From assembly GCA_036583965.1 (NCBI GenBank), contig JAZBQD010000014.1, forward strand, positions 69,611,835-69,675,834: 64,000 nt of DNA, read 5' to 3'. The position numbers and the translations under genes are program-made. How positions within the stretch are numbered: the stretch's first letter is position 1; every line of letters begins with the position of its first letter. This document shows, piece by piece, positions 45,003-56,000 of the stretch. This stretch comes from Prunella strophiata. Its lineage: Eukaryota; Chordata; Aves; Passeriformes; Prunellidae. A model generated the notes under the pieces. It saw nothing but the letters and a program-made list of their open reading frames with translations, searched no databases and was not told the DNA's origin.

Positions 45003-45386
45003 AATTCACAGAATTCACAGAATCCCTGGGTTGGGAGAGACCTTCAGGAGCATGGAGTCCAGCCCAGCCCAACAGCTCAGGCAGCCCCTGGCACCCAGTG
45101 CCACATCCAGGCTTGTCAAACACAGCCAGGGATGGGGACTGCACCACCTCCCCGGGCAGCCACTCCAGAACTTTATCTCCCTTCCTGGAAAAGCTTTTTC
45201 CTGATCTCCAACCTGAATTTCCCTTGGCCCAGCTGGAGCCTGTGTGCTCTGGTTGTGTCAGTGCTGCCTGCAGAAAGAGCCCAAGGCCAGCTGAGCCCAG
45301 GCACCTTTCAGGAGCTGCAGAGAATGATGGGGGCACCCCTGAGTCTCCTTTTCTCCAGGCTGAGCAGCCCCAGCTCCCTGCTGGGA
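45003..45386 (-). mobile_element. Young CR1 LINE 3' end, antisense (copy 2 of 3 nearly identical)
   Basis: Begins with a small AGAATTCAC tandem (45001-45020), then AATCCCTGGGTTGGGAGAGA and CATGGAGTCCAGCCCAGCCC, and continues to TTTTCTCCAGGCTGAGCAGC. It differs from the 60 kb copy at only about seven of 370 positions by eye. The plus-strand 164-codon frame at 44909-45403 is an antisense translation of CR1. Confidence 0.95.
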
Positions 45387-46009
45387 GCCTTTCACTGTTG
45401 TGAACTTTCTCTGCCTCCAGCCCTGGTGCTCTTTTCCCAGCTCTCTCTGTGGGACTTTTGTTCCTCCCAGCAAAGGGAAAGGCTCTGTTCCCCAGCCAGG
45501 GAGCTCCTTTTCCCGTCTGGGTCCTGATGAAAGGAGCGACACTTGAAACCAGCCGGGATGGCTCTGGCCCTGTTTCTAATTAGCACATCATCTGCTCGCT
45601 GCTAAAAACAGCCGCCCAAATGTGTGCCTGGAAGGGGAGCTGCTTGCAGCAGCATCTCCCTCTCCAAGCAGCCTGGAATCAGCCTGGCTGGGCCACCTGG
45701 ACACACACCAGGGCATCTGACGTGGTTTTGTAGCCCCAAAACCCAGCCACGGGGCATCCAGCAAAGCCAAGCAGGGTGTTTTCCCCCAAGGGGAAGCAGC
45801 TGAGCAGGCAGACTCCTCATCCCCTCCACCCAGGGAGCTCTTCAGGCTATCAAATCTTCTTGGAGTTTCTCTGCATGCTTGAAGTTTTTGTGTTGGACTT
45901 CAAACTGACACCTAAACTGATTTTACACAGGGCACAGGGCACAAAGAAGCAAACTGGAATGGGGATTTATGAGGAGATTTTTAGCTCCTCCTTAGGAAAC
46001 AGCAGTTTG
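45387..46009. other. Unique stretch
   Basis: GC-leaning. TTTCTAATTAGCACATCATC near 45575 with CpGs on either side is a weak regulatory candidate. No gene recognised. Confidence 0.35.
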
Positions 46010-46066
46010 GTCACAGAATCATTAAGGTTGGAAGAGACCTCTAAGAGTAAGTCCAACTATTACCTC
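46010..46066 (-). mobile_element. Short CR1 LINE 3' fragment, antisense
   Basis: GTCACAGAATCATTAAGGTT, GGAAGAGACCTCTAAGAGTA, then AGTCCAACTATTACC. Only about 55 bp remain. Confidence 0.75.
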
Positions 46067-46111
46067 ATTTTGATTTCTATTTTCTTTACAATAACATCCT
46101 GAACCTACCTA

Positions 46112-46263
46112 CCTTCCTTCCTTCCTTCCTTCCTTCCTTCCTTCCTTCCTTCCTTCCTTCCTTCCTTCCTTCCTTCCTTCCTTCCTTCCTTCCTTCCTTC
46201 CTTCCTTCCTTCCTTCCTTCCTTCCTTCCTTCCTTCCTTCCTTCCTTCCTTCCTTCCTTCTTT
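46112..46263. repeat. (CCTT)n / (GGAA)n microsatellite, about 38 units
   Basis: 152 bp of uninterrupted TTCC units, preceded by three CCTA units. The antisense KEGRKEGR peptide is a translation of the array. Long (GGAA)n arrays are known binding platforms for ETS-family factors; that is family knowledge and no effect is shown here. Confidence 0.98.
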
Positions 46264-46425
46264 CCTCCTCCTCTTTTGTTTTTTTCTTTTTTTGCCTTTT
46301 CCCCTCTTCTTTTTTCCCTTTTTACCGTTTTTTTTCCCTTTTCCCCCTCTTTCTTCATTTTCCCCATTTTTCCTTTTTTTTTTTCTTCCTTTTCTCCTTC
46401 TATTTCCCTCATTTTTTAAAAAAAA
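46264..46425. repeat. Pyrimidine-rich low-complexity tract
   Basis: Almost pure C/T on the plus strand, with one or two purines. Together with the (CCTT)n array it makes a homopurine/homopyrimidine stretch of about 310 bp. Confidence 0.93.
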
Positions 46426-47127
46426 TCCATTAGGCAGCACAGCAGGAGCCCAGCCACTGAGAAACTTCCTGCAGACACAAAAACACCGTGTGCCATCTCG
46501 GGGAACAGATACGTGTGGGAGAGAGGTAATTACTGCTCTCCATATCTGTCTTTGGCTCTGGAATTAATCCATGGAGAGCACTGAATTAACTCCAGAGCGG
46601 GGAGATCTGAGGATTGTTTCTGGCAGTCCATCCCAGCAATGCCAGACCTGGTGCAAGCCTTTGGACAGGAGCCAAGGCTGACTGAGAGCCAAAGGCAGGG
46701 CTGCAGACACGGCAGGTCCTGCTGGGACACAGACAGGCTCTGGGAGGGATGCACACAAGAAATTAGGGGAGATTTGTTGTCCCATCCACCCTCCCAGATC
46801 ATAAGGAACCCAAAATTACTGCATGTTAAAGATCTGTCCTTAAATCTCTCCTAGGAAGAGAGAGGAGAGTGAAAAGGAAAACATCAGAAGGGAAGGAAGA
46901 GCGAGGTCCAGGTCAGGAAGGCAGCATGTAGGACCAGGAAAAGGATTATATTCTTTCCATCCTGTCTCCTGTTTCAGATCTGAGCCCAGTCTAATCCAGC
47001 CTCTCCTGGGCTTTATTTCTACAACAACAGTGAAGCAAGATTTTTATTTTTTTATTGTGAAACAGCAACTGTGCCCAGTGAAATCTCTCTCTGGAGGGAA
47101 GCAGGAAGGTGTCTAAAGATAACAAAT
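46426..47127. other. Unique stretch
   Basis: No gene or repeat recognised. T-rich at 47041-47057. Confidence 0.35.
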
Positions 47128-47220
47128 ATCTGGTGGGAGGTGTCCCTGCCCATGGCGCGGGGCTGGAATGAGATTGTCTTTAAGGCCCCTTCAACTCAAA
47201 CCATTTTAGGATTCTATAAA
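47128..47220 (+). mobile_element. CR1 LINE 3' end fragment, sense
   Basis: TGGGAGGTGTCCCTGCCCAT, GGCTGGAATGAGATTGTCTT, AAGGCCCCTTCAACTCAAAC and CATTTTAGGATTCTATAAA. The last 28 bp are shared with the duplicated segment that begins at 47192. Confidence 0.8.
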
Positions 47221-47424
47221 AAAGAAGCAAAGGTTCAAAGAAGGGACAAAGGGTGAATGGTAAAATTCAGATATTTGGGTCCTGTTGCCTCTCCAAAGCT
47301 TGGGTCTTCTTTAAACTGAGGGACTGGAGATGGGAAGCATAAATTTCTGTCTGCATTGCACCTTTCATTATAATCTTGAATTAATAAACTGTTTAATCCT
47401 GGACTTTAGGGCTGTCAGGTAAAT
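47192..47424 (+). repeat. Duplicated 233 bp segment, copy B
   Basis: Partner of 43657-43890. In this copy the shared block is preceded by authentic CR1 sequence, so the duplication breakpoint lies inside a CR1 3' end. Shared landmarks include GGTCCTGTTGCCTCTCCAAA, AGATGGGAAGCATAAATTT and CTTGAATTAATAAA. Confidence 0.88.
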
Positions 47425-50400
47425 GTTGGATGTGCTCCAGCCTGGATTCAGCTTCCTACAGCAAGCAGGGGCAGCCTTTGAGCTTAGGCAAGGCTCCACA
47501 TTTTGCTGATGGCTTCACCAAAGTTCACATTCTAAATCCGAGTTCAGCTCGCAACAGAAGACACATAATCCCAGCCCATTCCTGATCCCAGGACTCATTC
47601 CTGCCACTCACCAGCTTTCAGATCCATTTGGTCTATCCCTGCTCAAACATCCCTGCTCCTCTGCCAGTGTGGGATGCTCCCCATGCCCAGAGAGGTTGGC
47701 TGGGCAGCTCCAATGCCAGCTCTGCCAGCTTGCCCACATGACACGTCTGTGGCCCTCTCCAAAGGGTGTTTGAGAGCTGTGGGATTTCCTTTCCTCATCA
47801 CACACCAAGATGTGATTTCTCTGAAGCTTTGCCCAGCCAATCTCCAGCTCGCCGTAAGCCCCTGGGGATATTGAGCTAAACGGGGTCCAGATGGCACTGG
47901 AAGACAGGAGACATCAGCAAGTCACATCCAGCCCAAGACAGGGATGTCTTTCCAGGGGCTGCCCATGCCCAGAGGATGACAAGGAAAATCAGAGCTGACC
48001 TGAAAAGGAAATGGAGCTTTCCCTCCCCTCAAGGCTGCCTCTGCTTCACGAGACTGTTTCCAAACCTATCGACTCCCTTGCTTTTCCTTTCACAGTTTCT
48101 TCACAGCTCCATCTCAGCCAGAAGTTGAGCCATCTGAGCTCACATGAGAAAGGCTTTTCAGATGTGAAATCTGGCTCAGTGGCAAACCTGAAAATCTCAG
48201 AGGCAAATCGGGCACATTGGGTTCACCACCAAATATCCCAAAGGTTCAGGTGTGTCACCAGAGAAGAACTGAGTCTCAAACACTTAATGAACCTTATGAG
48301 ATTTGTCCAACGTGGCACAAATCTTCTTAAATCTGTGTTAAAAATCTCTCCCTTATAGACCACATTTCCTGTTCTCCCTGTTGCAGTTCACCTGGCAGTG
48401 CCAGCCTGGGAGGATTCAGTCCATACTGAAGGATATCCTGGCATTTCCCAGGCATCCATGAGCACCCTGGAGAATCAGGGATACAGCAGACAGACTCTGG
48501 AGAATTAATGCAGAATAAACTACACCAGCTGACCTTCCCCACACCCCCAGAGGCCGTGGCAGCATCTTGAGCACGAGCTCCCAGTGCCTGCCAGAGATGC
48601 TGAACAGCTCCGTGTCCATGTGACAGTACAGTGGGCACTGATTGAAAAACCTCTGGCACAGAATGCCCTCACATCACCTCCGAGCACTGCTGACATCCCT
48701 CAGCCTGCCCCACGCTGGGAAGAATCTGCTGGATCAGTTTGCAGCCATTTGTCATCAGGAGAACTGGGAGTCACCTTCGGAACATTTCCCTCTGAGCATC
48801 CCCGTGCCCTGCCCTGAATGTAAACACAGCCCAGAGCCTCAGCTTGGCTCCCACAACTCTATCAACCAGGTTGGTTTTTATCTCTGGTCCTCTCTGCATA
48901 AAATAAATCAGCAATCTCTACTTTGCCCATGATTACTGATGGGAGAGCTCTGCGTGTGGGTTCTCAGCGGGGAAATTGGGGATATACTGAGAGTTCCCAT
49001 CTGTGCCCTGCCAGATCTGCACCTCAGTCCCTCCTTCCCTAACAAGGGGGATCACTCACCACGGGGGGATTGTGAGCACAGGGATTTGGGAAAGGCTTAG
49101 GCATGGAAGGGAGATTAACACAGCCTTGAGCCGTCTGCCTGGAAAACGTGGGAAGCATCAGAGTGATATTCACTGGATCCAACACTCCAGTGAGGCAGCA
49201 CAGTTGCTGCCTTTCCTCTCACCTACTGCATGGAAAACTAAACAAAAATTTCCCTTATTTAGCCTTTTGTGGGTTTTTTATTTATTTTTTAAATTATTCT
49301 CAGCTGGCCCATAAGTGGCTGATGATTTCCAGGGAATGAATGGCCCTGCAGAGTGCTGGGAGGAGGGTGGTTATGGTCCCTCCTCCCTGGGAAAAGTCTG
49401 CTCTGAGGGATTGCCTGTTCCCTAAGGCAGGTGAATGGAGGATGCTGCCTGGTTGGAGCCCCACAGATCTGGGTTAGCACCCCCCTTGTGACAGGCTCCC
49501 CATCTGACCTTGAACATGCTGCTTAGAGGTTCATCTCAGAGCCGATTAGGGGATTTAAAATAATTTTCCTTCAAACTAGCAGGAAGGGTTTACTTATGGG
49601 TTGGTTTGGGTTTGGTTTTTTTCGATTTCTCTTAGATCTGTTAGGTGGCTTCAAATATCTCAATCCTAATCTGCCTGGCTTGCAGATGCAGCTGTGCAGC
49701 AGATGCAACTGCTCTGTATGATCATTAATGAATTTCAAGTTCTTTGGACTGAAGGCATGGTCCCCATATTATAATTTCACAGTCTGACCACATAAACTGA
49801 ATTTTCAGAGTCAAATTTCATTACAAAAATGAACATAAACTGTGGTACCTGAAAAAAAAAATCACCTGTAAGAGTGCTAAAAAAACCACCTTGTGAGAGT
49901 GTCCAGACAGAGTTGACAGAAATGAGCTGCAAACACCAAGCAGCTCATCCCTTCACACCAATCATCCTGCTCAGTAGGACTCAGACACCTCAGGTGACCT
50001 GGAACTGGACTAGATTTAAAAGTTCTCCTTGGTCTTCCCATGGAGCTGGAGCTAAACTTGCTATGAGATCTCTTCTGGGCTCCACCAAAGGAAGCAGTGC
50101 AAGGGCAGGGAGGAATAGAAGCCATGCAATCAGCTGGCCAAGAGCTATATTTAATCTTGTCTCTTAATATTAATGTCTTTTCTGAGGCCAAATTAAAGCA
50201 CAGGATTTTGTGATACTGGGGTGTGAGCTCCTATCTGATCCTGAGATAAACAGCAACAGAGCTGTGTGAGATCTCAGCAGATAAATTTCTGCCTTATCCC
50301 CGATCACGCTGGCTGTGACATCCTTGCCCTCCAGCTACAGGGACTGGGTGATCACAGCCTTCATTTCAGCCCTGCCAGAAGTGGGTTTAGCTCTCCTGCT

Positions 50401-50975
50401 GCATTGTGGATGCTTGTTCTGCTCTCACGTTGAGAGGACTGCTCCAGACAGAGGAATCATCAATGATCCTCGAGAAAAAGCAGGCCACCTTCTGTGAACT
50501 TTTCTGTGTGACCTCCCCAGAGAAAGTTGTGCTCTCGAGTTCAGATGTTGTTAATATCCTCCATGAGGAGGAAAACACAGCAGCTGGCCTTGTGAGACTG
50601 ACTACAGAGAGAAAACTCCCACCTCAAGGCTTCAGTGTCGTGGGAGAGAGAAATATTAGTCCAAACCACCTCAAGCTTTTGGTGGAGGTGGGTTAATTTC
50701 ATCTTGTTTCTCCTAAATTCTGCCAACACAGGGATATAAAAAAGCACTGAGACAGAGATGAGCAAAGCAGATCTCAAAGCCAGAATTTAACACCAAGATG
50801 CCTGTGCTGCAAGTGCTTTGGGGTTTGAGATGGTTGGGAAACTGTAATTTGCTTTCAAAGACCACCAGAAAAACAGGGAGGAGGAACAGACACAGGGAGA
50901 TGAGGGTTTACTCTGTTTAGATTTTATTCCTCCATACCCTGAATTTTCAGTGTGGATGGTGGGCAATGCTGGGCT
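47425..50975. other. Long unique stretch (about 3.5 kb)
   Basis: No repeat family or exon recognised. Small hairpin AGATTTGT...ACAAATCT at 48299-48324 (8 bp arms). Possible conserved patch at 49690-49830 (ATGATCATTAATGAATTTC). A GGTTTGGGTTTGG-like run at 49602-49620. Confidence 0.4.
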
Positions 50976-51072
50976 TAAGAATAGGCTGATAAATATATAA
51001 TAAATAGATAATATATAGATAACACATAGATAATATAGCTGATATATAGATAGATAATATAGATAATACTTC
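50976..51072. repeat. Degenerate (GATA)-rich AT repeat
   Basis: About 95 bp of irregular ATAGATAATATATAGATAAC-type words, a decayed GATA tetranucleotide array. The tyrosine/isoleucine-rich antisense frame here is an artefact. Confidence 0.85.
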
Positions 51073-52164
51073 CATAAAGACAGAATAAGAGAGCATAACC
51101 CATTTTTGAAAAACACAGAACCCACCACCAATGCCTTTGCAAACACCCAGGACTTCCCTCCTGCTGAATCCAGCACACCATCCCCGTCATCTCCTATAAG
51201 ACCTCTCTAGTGCTCCTAAATTTGGCAGCTGTCATCTACAGGAGTTACATGATCTGGAGCTAATGCAATTAGCTGTGACTTTGAAGGCACACAGCAGCTT
51301 CTCATCATTCTCAGAAGAGCCTTAGACAACTTGGGGACAGCAGCCAAGCTCAGAACGACTGCCAGGAGTGTCATGTGCTGTTCCAGAGCTGAGAGAGTGT
51401 CTGCAACAGGAGCCTTGAACAGATTGGGGAAGGGATGGAGCAGGGAAGGAAGGCAGGAATGAATGAAGACAAAGAGGGATCAGCATCAGAGAAGGGATGG
51501 CCACAGGTTATGGGGTCAGAGTGCAAAGGGAAGAGGGAAGGATGGTGGGAATGAAGGAAGATGAGACAGAGTACATAGAGGGGGTAAGGTGAAGAAAAAA
51601 TAATCAAGTGGATTAAACTGGGCTAGCTGGGGGAGAGAATTGATTTTGGGAAGGGGAAGGCAGTGCACTGATATTGGGAAGCTGGATTCAGTTTGTACTA
51701 ACTGTAAGAAGGTTTTCAAATGCTGTCACTGATGGTTATGATTGAACATGGCCTGGCAAAAAAAGGGTGATACCAATAAAGTGCCATCAAATGCAGGAAA
51801 GGGACACTTGTCTGCAGCAGATCAAGGAAATAAATCAAGAAATAGTCCCCACTGGCCTGTAAAGCTGTTCCAGCTCATGTGGTTGGGTCTTTTATTAGAC
51901 TTGACATATGACAAAAAGTTGCAATAACTCCTTCCAAGGACCAGGAGTTTTGCCAGAGGCTCTTAGAAGTTCCATCCTCTTCTTTCATCTCTTTGCCAGA
52001 GAGGCACCAATGGTGTAACCCCTTTACCAAGGAGTCCCCTCCACTGGTTTTGGGGGAGCAGAGTCCCAGCCAGACCAGGACAATGATTTTGTGAATTTGG
52101 GGATGTTCTCCCTGAGCACTGGGGAGGGAGGGAGCATTCAGGCACAGCTACACAGGCAGAAGCT
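51073..52164. other. Unique stretch, purine-rich in the middle
   Basis: Purine-rich plus strand at 51420-51660 (GGGAAGG and AATGAATGAAG words). No gene or element recognised. Confidence 0.4.
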
Positions 52165-52367
52165 CTTCAAATGAGATGTAAGGAAGAAATTTTTTTACAG
52201 CGGGCATGATGAGGCACAAATTGCCCAGAGACGTGGTAGATGCCTCATCCCTGGAAAAATTCAGTGTTCAGGTTGGACAGGGCTCTGGACAATCTGGTGC
52301 AGTGTGAGCTGTGGGTTGAACTACACCTTGGAAGGTCCCTTTCAACCTAAATTATTCCATCACTCCA
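52165..52367 (+). mobile_element. CR1 LINE 3' end, sense
   Basis: TAAGGAAGAAATTTTTTTAC, AATTGCCCAGAGACGTGGTA, GATGCCTCATCCCTGG, ACCTTGGAAGGTCCCTTTCA and ATTATTCCATCACTCCATG. 5' truncated. Confidence 0.9.
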
Positions 52368-53142
52368 TGCATGGAAGGGGACCAGAAAGAACTGTGACAT
52401 TACAGCAAGCCATAATAGCATTCCTTAGGATTTCCAGCTCCTACCCCATATCTGCCAAGCCAGCAGGACTCCCAGATCCCCATTTCCCCCAGGGTGCACA
52501 CACATTTCCCAGGCTGATCTGCGTCACTCCCGAGCCCCCCGTGTGCTCAGGGTGGCTGTGACTGATGTCACACACAGAGCTGTCACACTGACTGGGGACA
52601 GCTGGGCTTCTTGGCCACACAAGATCCCTCTGTGGGATGTCTGTGCTTGCAGACAGTGTGTGGCACCTGCAAAGTAGGCACAGTCAGAGCCTTTTGGCGT
52701 GGGGAAGCCTGCCAGGATCCAGGAGCCACGGAAAAATGCAGAACTGCCTCCAGCTCTGCATGGGGAAGAACATGCCTTTGGATGTTCCCTGTGTGTGAAA
52801 GTTGTACACAGATATCTGAGCGTGTTCCTGCCCTGGGAGCTGCTTCTTAGAGCAGCTCAGCAGTGAACTCTGCACAGACAAAGTGCCTGGTGTGATTCTG
52901 AGCTCTGCAATGAGGTGTGTGTGAATCCACGTGTCTGTTTTCAAGGATATGATGTTCATACAATCTGAGAACAGATGATGACCCAGCCAGTACCACCTGT
53001 TTTCTGTGGCATGGACAGGAGCATGGAGCTGTCCCTGGGCAGTGCCACAGCCCCACTGTCTGGACATATTCCACTTGAGGTGTGCCTGATTTTATAACTC
53101 AAAAGAAAAGCCCAGCCTGGAGGTTCACACCTTCCAGGAAAA
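52368..53142. other. Unique stretch
   Basis: No gene or repeat recognised. Confidence 0.35.
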
Positions 53143-53272
53143 GGAATCACAGAGTGGTTTGAGTTGAAAGGGATCTTAAAATTCATCCAGTCCCAATCCC
53201 CTGCCATGAGCAGGGACACCTCCCACCAGACCAGGTTGCTGCAAATCCCATCCCACCTGGCAATGAATGCAT
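53143..53272 (-). mobile_element. CR1 LINE 3' fragment, antisense
   Basis: GGAATCACAGAGTGGTTTGA, GTTGAAAGGGATCTTAAAAT, CCCCTGCCATGAGCAGGGAC and CACCAGACCAGGTTGCTGC. 5' truncated. Confidence 0.92.
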
Positions 53273-53397
53273 TCACATGAGGAGCTCCTTTGAGACTAGA
53301 GGGTCTGTGGGAGGAGATTGGTGTGATTATAAATCACTCCAGCATCAGGCTTAGACCTCATAAGCCTGAATTCCAACATCCGACCTTCCTCACCCTT

Positions 53398-53815
53398 TAT
53401 TGTAGAAGTATGGTGCCCCAACCAGAGGGAAGAATGATGCATCTGACTCCATGTTATCAGAAGGATATTTCATTACTATATTATATTAAATAATTCTATA
53501 TTAACTATACTAGAGAATACAGAAAGTACACTAACAGAACGCTAAAAAGATAATAATAGAAAACTCGTGACTCTCTCCAGAGTCCCGAAAAAGTTTGGCC
53601 CTAATTGGCCAATGAGTTATAACAACTCACATCAGTGCCTAATTAAGTTCATCACTTCAGGTAAACAATCTCCAAACACATTCTACATGAGCACAACACA
53701 GGAGAAGCAGATGAGATAAGAATTTTTTCTTTGCCCTGGGCCTTTCTCTGCCTTTTCAGCTTCCCAGGAGAAAAACCTGAGTGAAGGAATCATGTTCAGA
53801 AATGTGGGTGTTACA
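53398..53815 (-). mobile_element. Solo retroviral LTR (abundant passerine ERV), antisense
   Basis: The minus strand begins TGTAACACCCACATTTCTGA and ends GGGGCACCATACTTCTACA. Landmarks on the plus strand are GATGCATCTGACTCCATGTT, CGTGACTCTCTCCAGAGTCC, TTTGGCCCTAATTGGCCAAT, GTAAACAATCTCCAAACACA and TTTCAGCTTCCCAGGAGAAA. I recognise this as a common songbird LTR, probably ERVK. The 6-mer ACCCTT occurs at 53392-53397 and at 53816-53821, the right copy directly abutting and the left 3 bp from TGT, fitting a 6 bp target duplication. No viral genes remain. Confidence 0.85.
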
Positions 53816-54160
53816 ACCCTTTCCAGTCCACACCTCAAACTAATGAAGAGCAGAGCAGAGAAGCTGCTGCAAACAGATGCTGAGGCTGGGGCAACCAGGC
53901 ATGGAAAGATAAGCAGGTGTCAACATCCCACCACCCTGACACCATCCATCCTGTCAGGCTCAGACAGGCTGTCTCCACACGGCATCCACTCCAGGATGCT
54001 GGACCACAAAAGGCTTGGCTTGACTCGTGCTGTGGTGGTGCCAACCACGAGAGGACTGATGGGCTGGAGGAGAAAAGCATCTTCCTGTGGTGTGCAAGAG
54101 GAGTCTGCCCCTCTTCCTGCAGCAGCCTGAGGAAGCAGCAGGGATGAGGATGAAAGGAGA
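53816..54160. other. Unique stretch after the LTR
   Basis: Nothing recognised. Overlapping antisense frames (to 146 codons) have no domains. Confidence 0.35.
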
Positions 54161-54205
54161 GACGTGCGGCCGCTCGAGACGTTCCGGAGGGACGAGCGGT
54201 TCACC
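54161..54205. promoter_or_regulatory. CpG micro-cluster with NotI-type GCGGCCGC
   Basis: About eight CpGs in 40 bp (GACGTGCGGCCGCTCGAGAC, then GTTCCGGAGGGACGAGCGG) in a CpG-poor setting. It may be the remnant of a larger CpG-rich or conserved element. No promoter is proven. Confidence 0.3.
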
Positions 54206-54756
54206 CACAGCACAGAACTTCCTCTGCCAGAGCAGCTCAGGTAATAAAAGCTGCACAAACACCGTCTGCAGTGCGAGGAGACTGGGAAGTTAATCACTGA
54301 GCACTTTAGAAAGTGAAAGAAAACTTGGGAGCAAATGTAATTTTTTCCCCAGAGCAGCATCCTGTGCCTTGATGGAAGAAGAGGACAGCTCTGAGCCCGG
54401 CCCTGTGCTGCACCAGGGAGAGATCACAGCTGGGGCATCCCTGAGAGCTGTACCCACCCTGGTATAAATTAGATGGAAAAGGACAGGAAAACTGAAGCTA
54501 ATATTCCCACAACAGCCAGGACTTGGAGGTTATTAACCCCTATTTTCTCATTAAATTCTAGCTTAGACAAACACTTTTCTCTCATCTAATGTAACCCAGA
54601 GAGATGAGTCACTTCTCCCCCCTCCACAGCTGTCAAAAGCACTGCTGGGCTGTTCCCCCACCTGCAGGGAGAGCAGCTTTTCTCTCCTGAGTGCAGCAAC
54701 GTGGGATAGACCAGAGCCCTTCCCTGTGCCCTTTCCCAGGTTTGGTTGTTCACAAG
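54206..54756. other. Unique stretch
   Basis: No gene or repeat recognised. Confidence 0.35.
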
Positions 54757-54820
54757 GAATTGGACTCTATGATCCTTGTGGGTCCCTTCCAACTTGAGAT
54801 ATTTTATGATTCTATGAACA
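54757..54820 (+). mobile_element. CR1-X LINE 3' end fragment, sense
   Basis: GGAATTGGACTCTATGATCC, TTGTGGGTCCCTTCCAACTT, GAGATATTTTATGATTCTAT. Only the last 65 bp of the element. Confidence 0.85.
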
Positions 54821-55600
54821 AAACCTTCCATTTTAAGCCAAAAAAACCTCATAAATTATCATATTGGCCACATCCAGCTCCCAATGTCACCACACGTACC
54901 TTTACTTCAGTGGCTCTGCAGAGCATCCACTGCACTCACCACGATGCAGAGTCACCAAAGTATTTCCCAAGACTGACAGCACGAGGGTAAAAGCTGTAAA
55001 ATTCCAAATGGCACAGGAGGAGGCAGAGAAGGACACTGCCAACACAGGCTCCTTGCAGCAGCTGCTTAATTTGTCAGGTAGTAATTCATTAGGTCTTAAT
55101 ACACAGGGTGGATTTAGAACAATGAGAACTGAGCAGCGCTCAACGTACACATCCTGTGACGTGCCAGCAACATGGAACTCTCTAGACAGCCACAGATTTG
55201 TTATGTTAATACCCCCTCGTCTCCTTCTGAGATTATCAAAAGGCAAGTGCTGTCACGCAGGAAAAAAAAAAAAAATTACAGTTGGGGATGGATGGATGTG
55301 ACTGGTGCTTATTGCTCATGCACTGCTGGGAAGGCGCTCAAAAGAACACTGAAAAAAAACTGAGGGAAAAAAAGGATTTTGCCATTTTTCTTCTGATTTA
55401 TGGAATATCCCCCAGCTGGGATTCTCTAGACCAGACTCTGCCTTCAAGAATATGCTGGAGTAATGGCATGGATTCCTACAGAGAGCTGCTCCAGCCCAGG
55501 ATGGAGTAAAGATGGTGGGAATCCCACCTTCCCTCTGGAAGTGAGGCTGCCCTCAAAAGCTGCAAGCCCCAGGGAACGGGGCAGTGTGGGAGTGCTCAGA
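54821..55600. other. Unique stretch with A-run
   Basis: A-run at 55261-55275. No gene or family recognised. Confidence 0.4.
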
Positions 55601-56000
55601 GCCTGCAGGCAGAGCCCACATCCTAGACGGTGTTCAGGAAGAGCTGCTTTAGTTATCAAGCTCCTAATTGAACTAATTGAGCTCCTGCAATTTGCAGGAG
55701 TTAACCCTCCCCCTGCCCACCACGGGAGGCCAGAACTTGAAGCCAGTTTGGTCGTGCAGGGCACCCGTGCACGACGCTTTCCACAACAAAGGGGAGATGG
55801 AAAACGTTGCTGCTCCTGGACCTCTGAGGGTGTCCCTTTGATTGTTGCATTTCCTCCCAGTGTCAGCACTTGTGATATTAATGATGTAGGGGTCATTAAA
55901 AACCATTGGGGAGGGGGGATGCAGCCACCACCTAACGAAGGATTAGAGCCCCGGCGTTATTAAAGAGTGAATATTCACTCTGTCCAATTAAAGGGATCTT
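55601..56000. promoter_or_regulatory. Candidate conserved element with two perfect palindromes
   Basis: CTCCTGCAATTTGCAGGAG at 55682-55700 (9 bp arms around one base) follows a run of TAATTG words (CTAATTGAACTAATTGAGC). AGAGTGAATATTCACTCT at 55964-55981 is an 18 bp perfect palindrome, next to CCCCGGCGTTATTAAAG and CCAATTAAAGGGATC. No repeat similarity. Motif density suggests regulatory DNA, but conservation is untested. Confidence 0.38.

Noticed and set aside
44909..45403. 164-codon frame sharing a peptide with frames at 30916-31377 and 59967-60551
   Set aside because: The shared peptide looks like a gene family, but all three are antisense translations of the same young CR1 3' end.
46086..46440. 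Lys/Glu/Gly/Arg-rich antisense frames
   Set aside because: Translations of the (GGAA)n array and purine tract.
48299..48324. Hairpin with 8 bp arms as a possible microRNA
   Set aside because: Arms far too short for a microRNA precursor; chance is likely.
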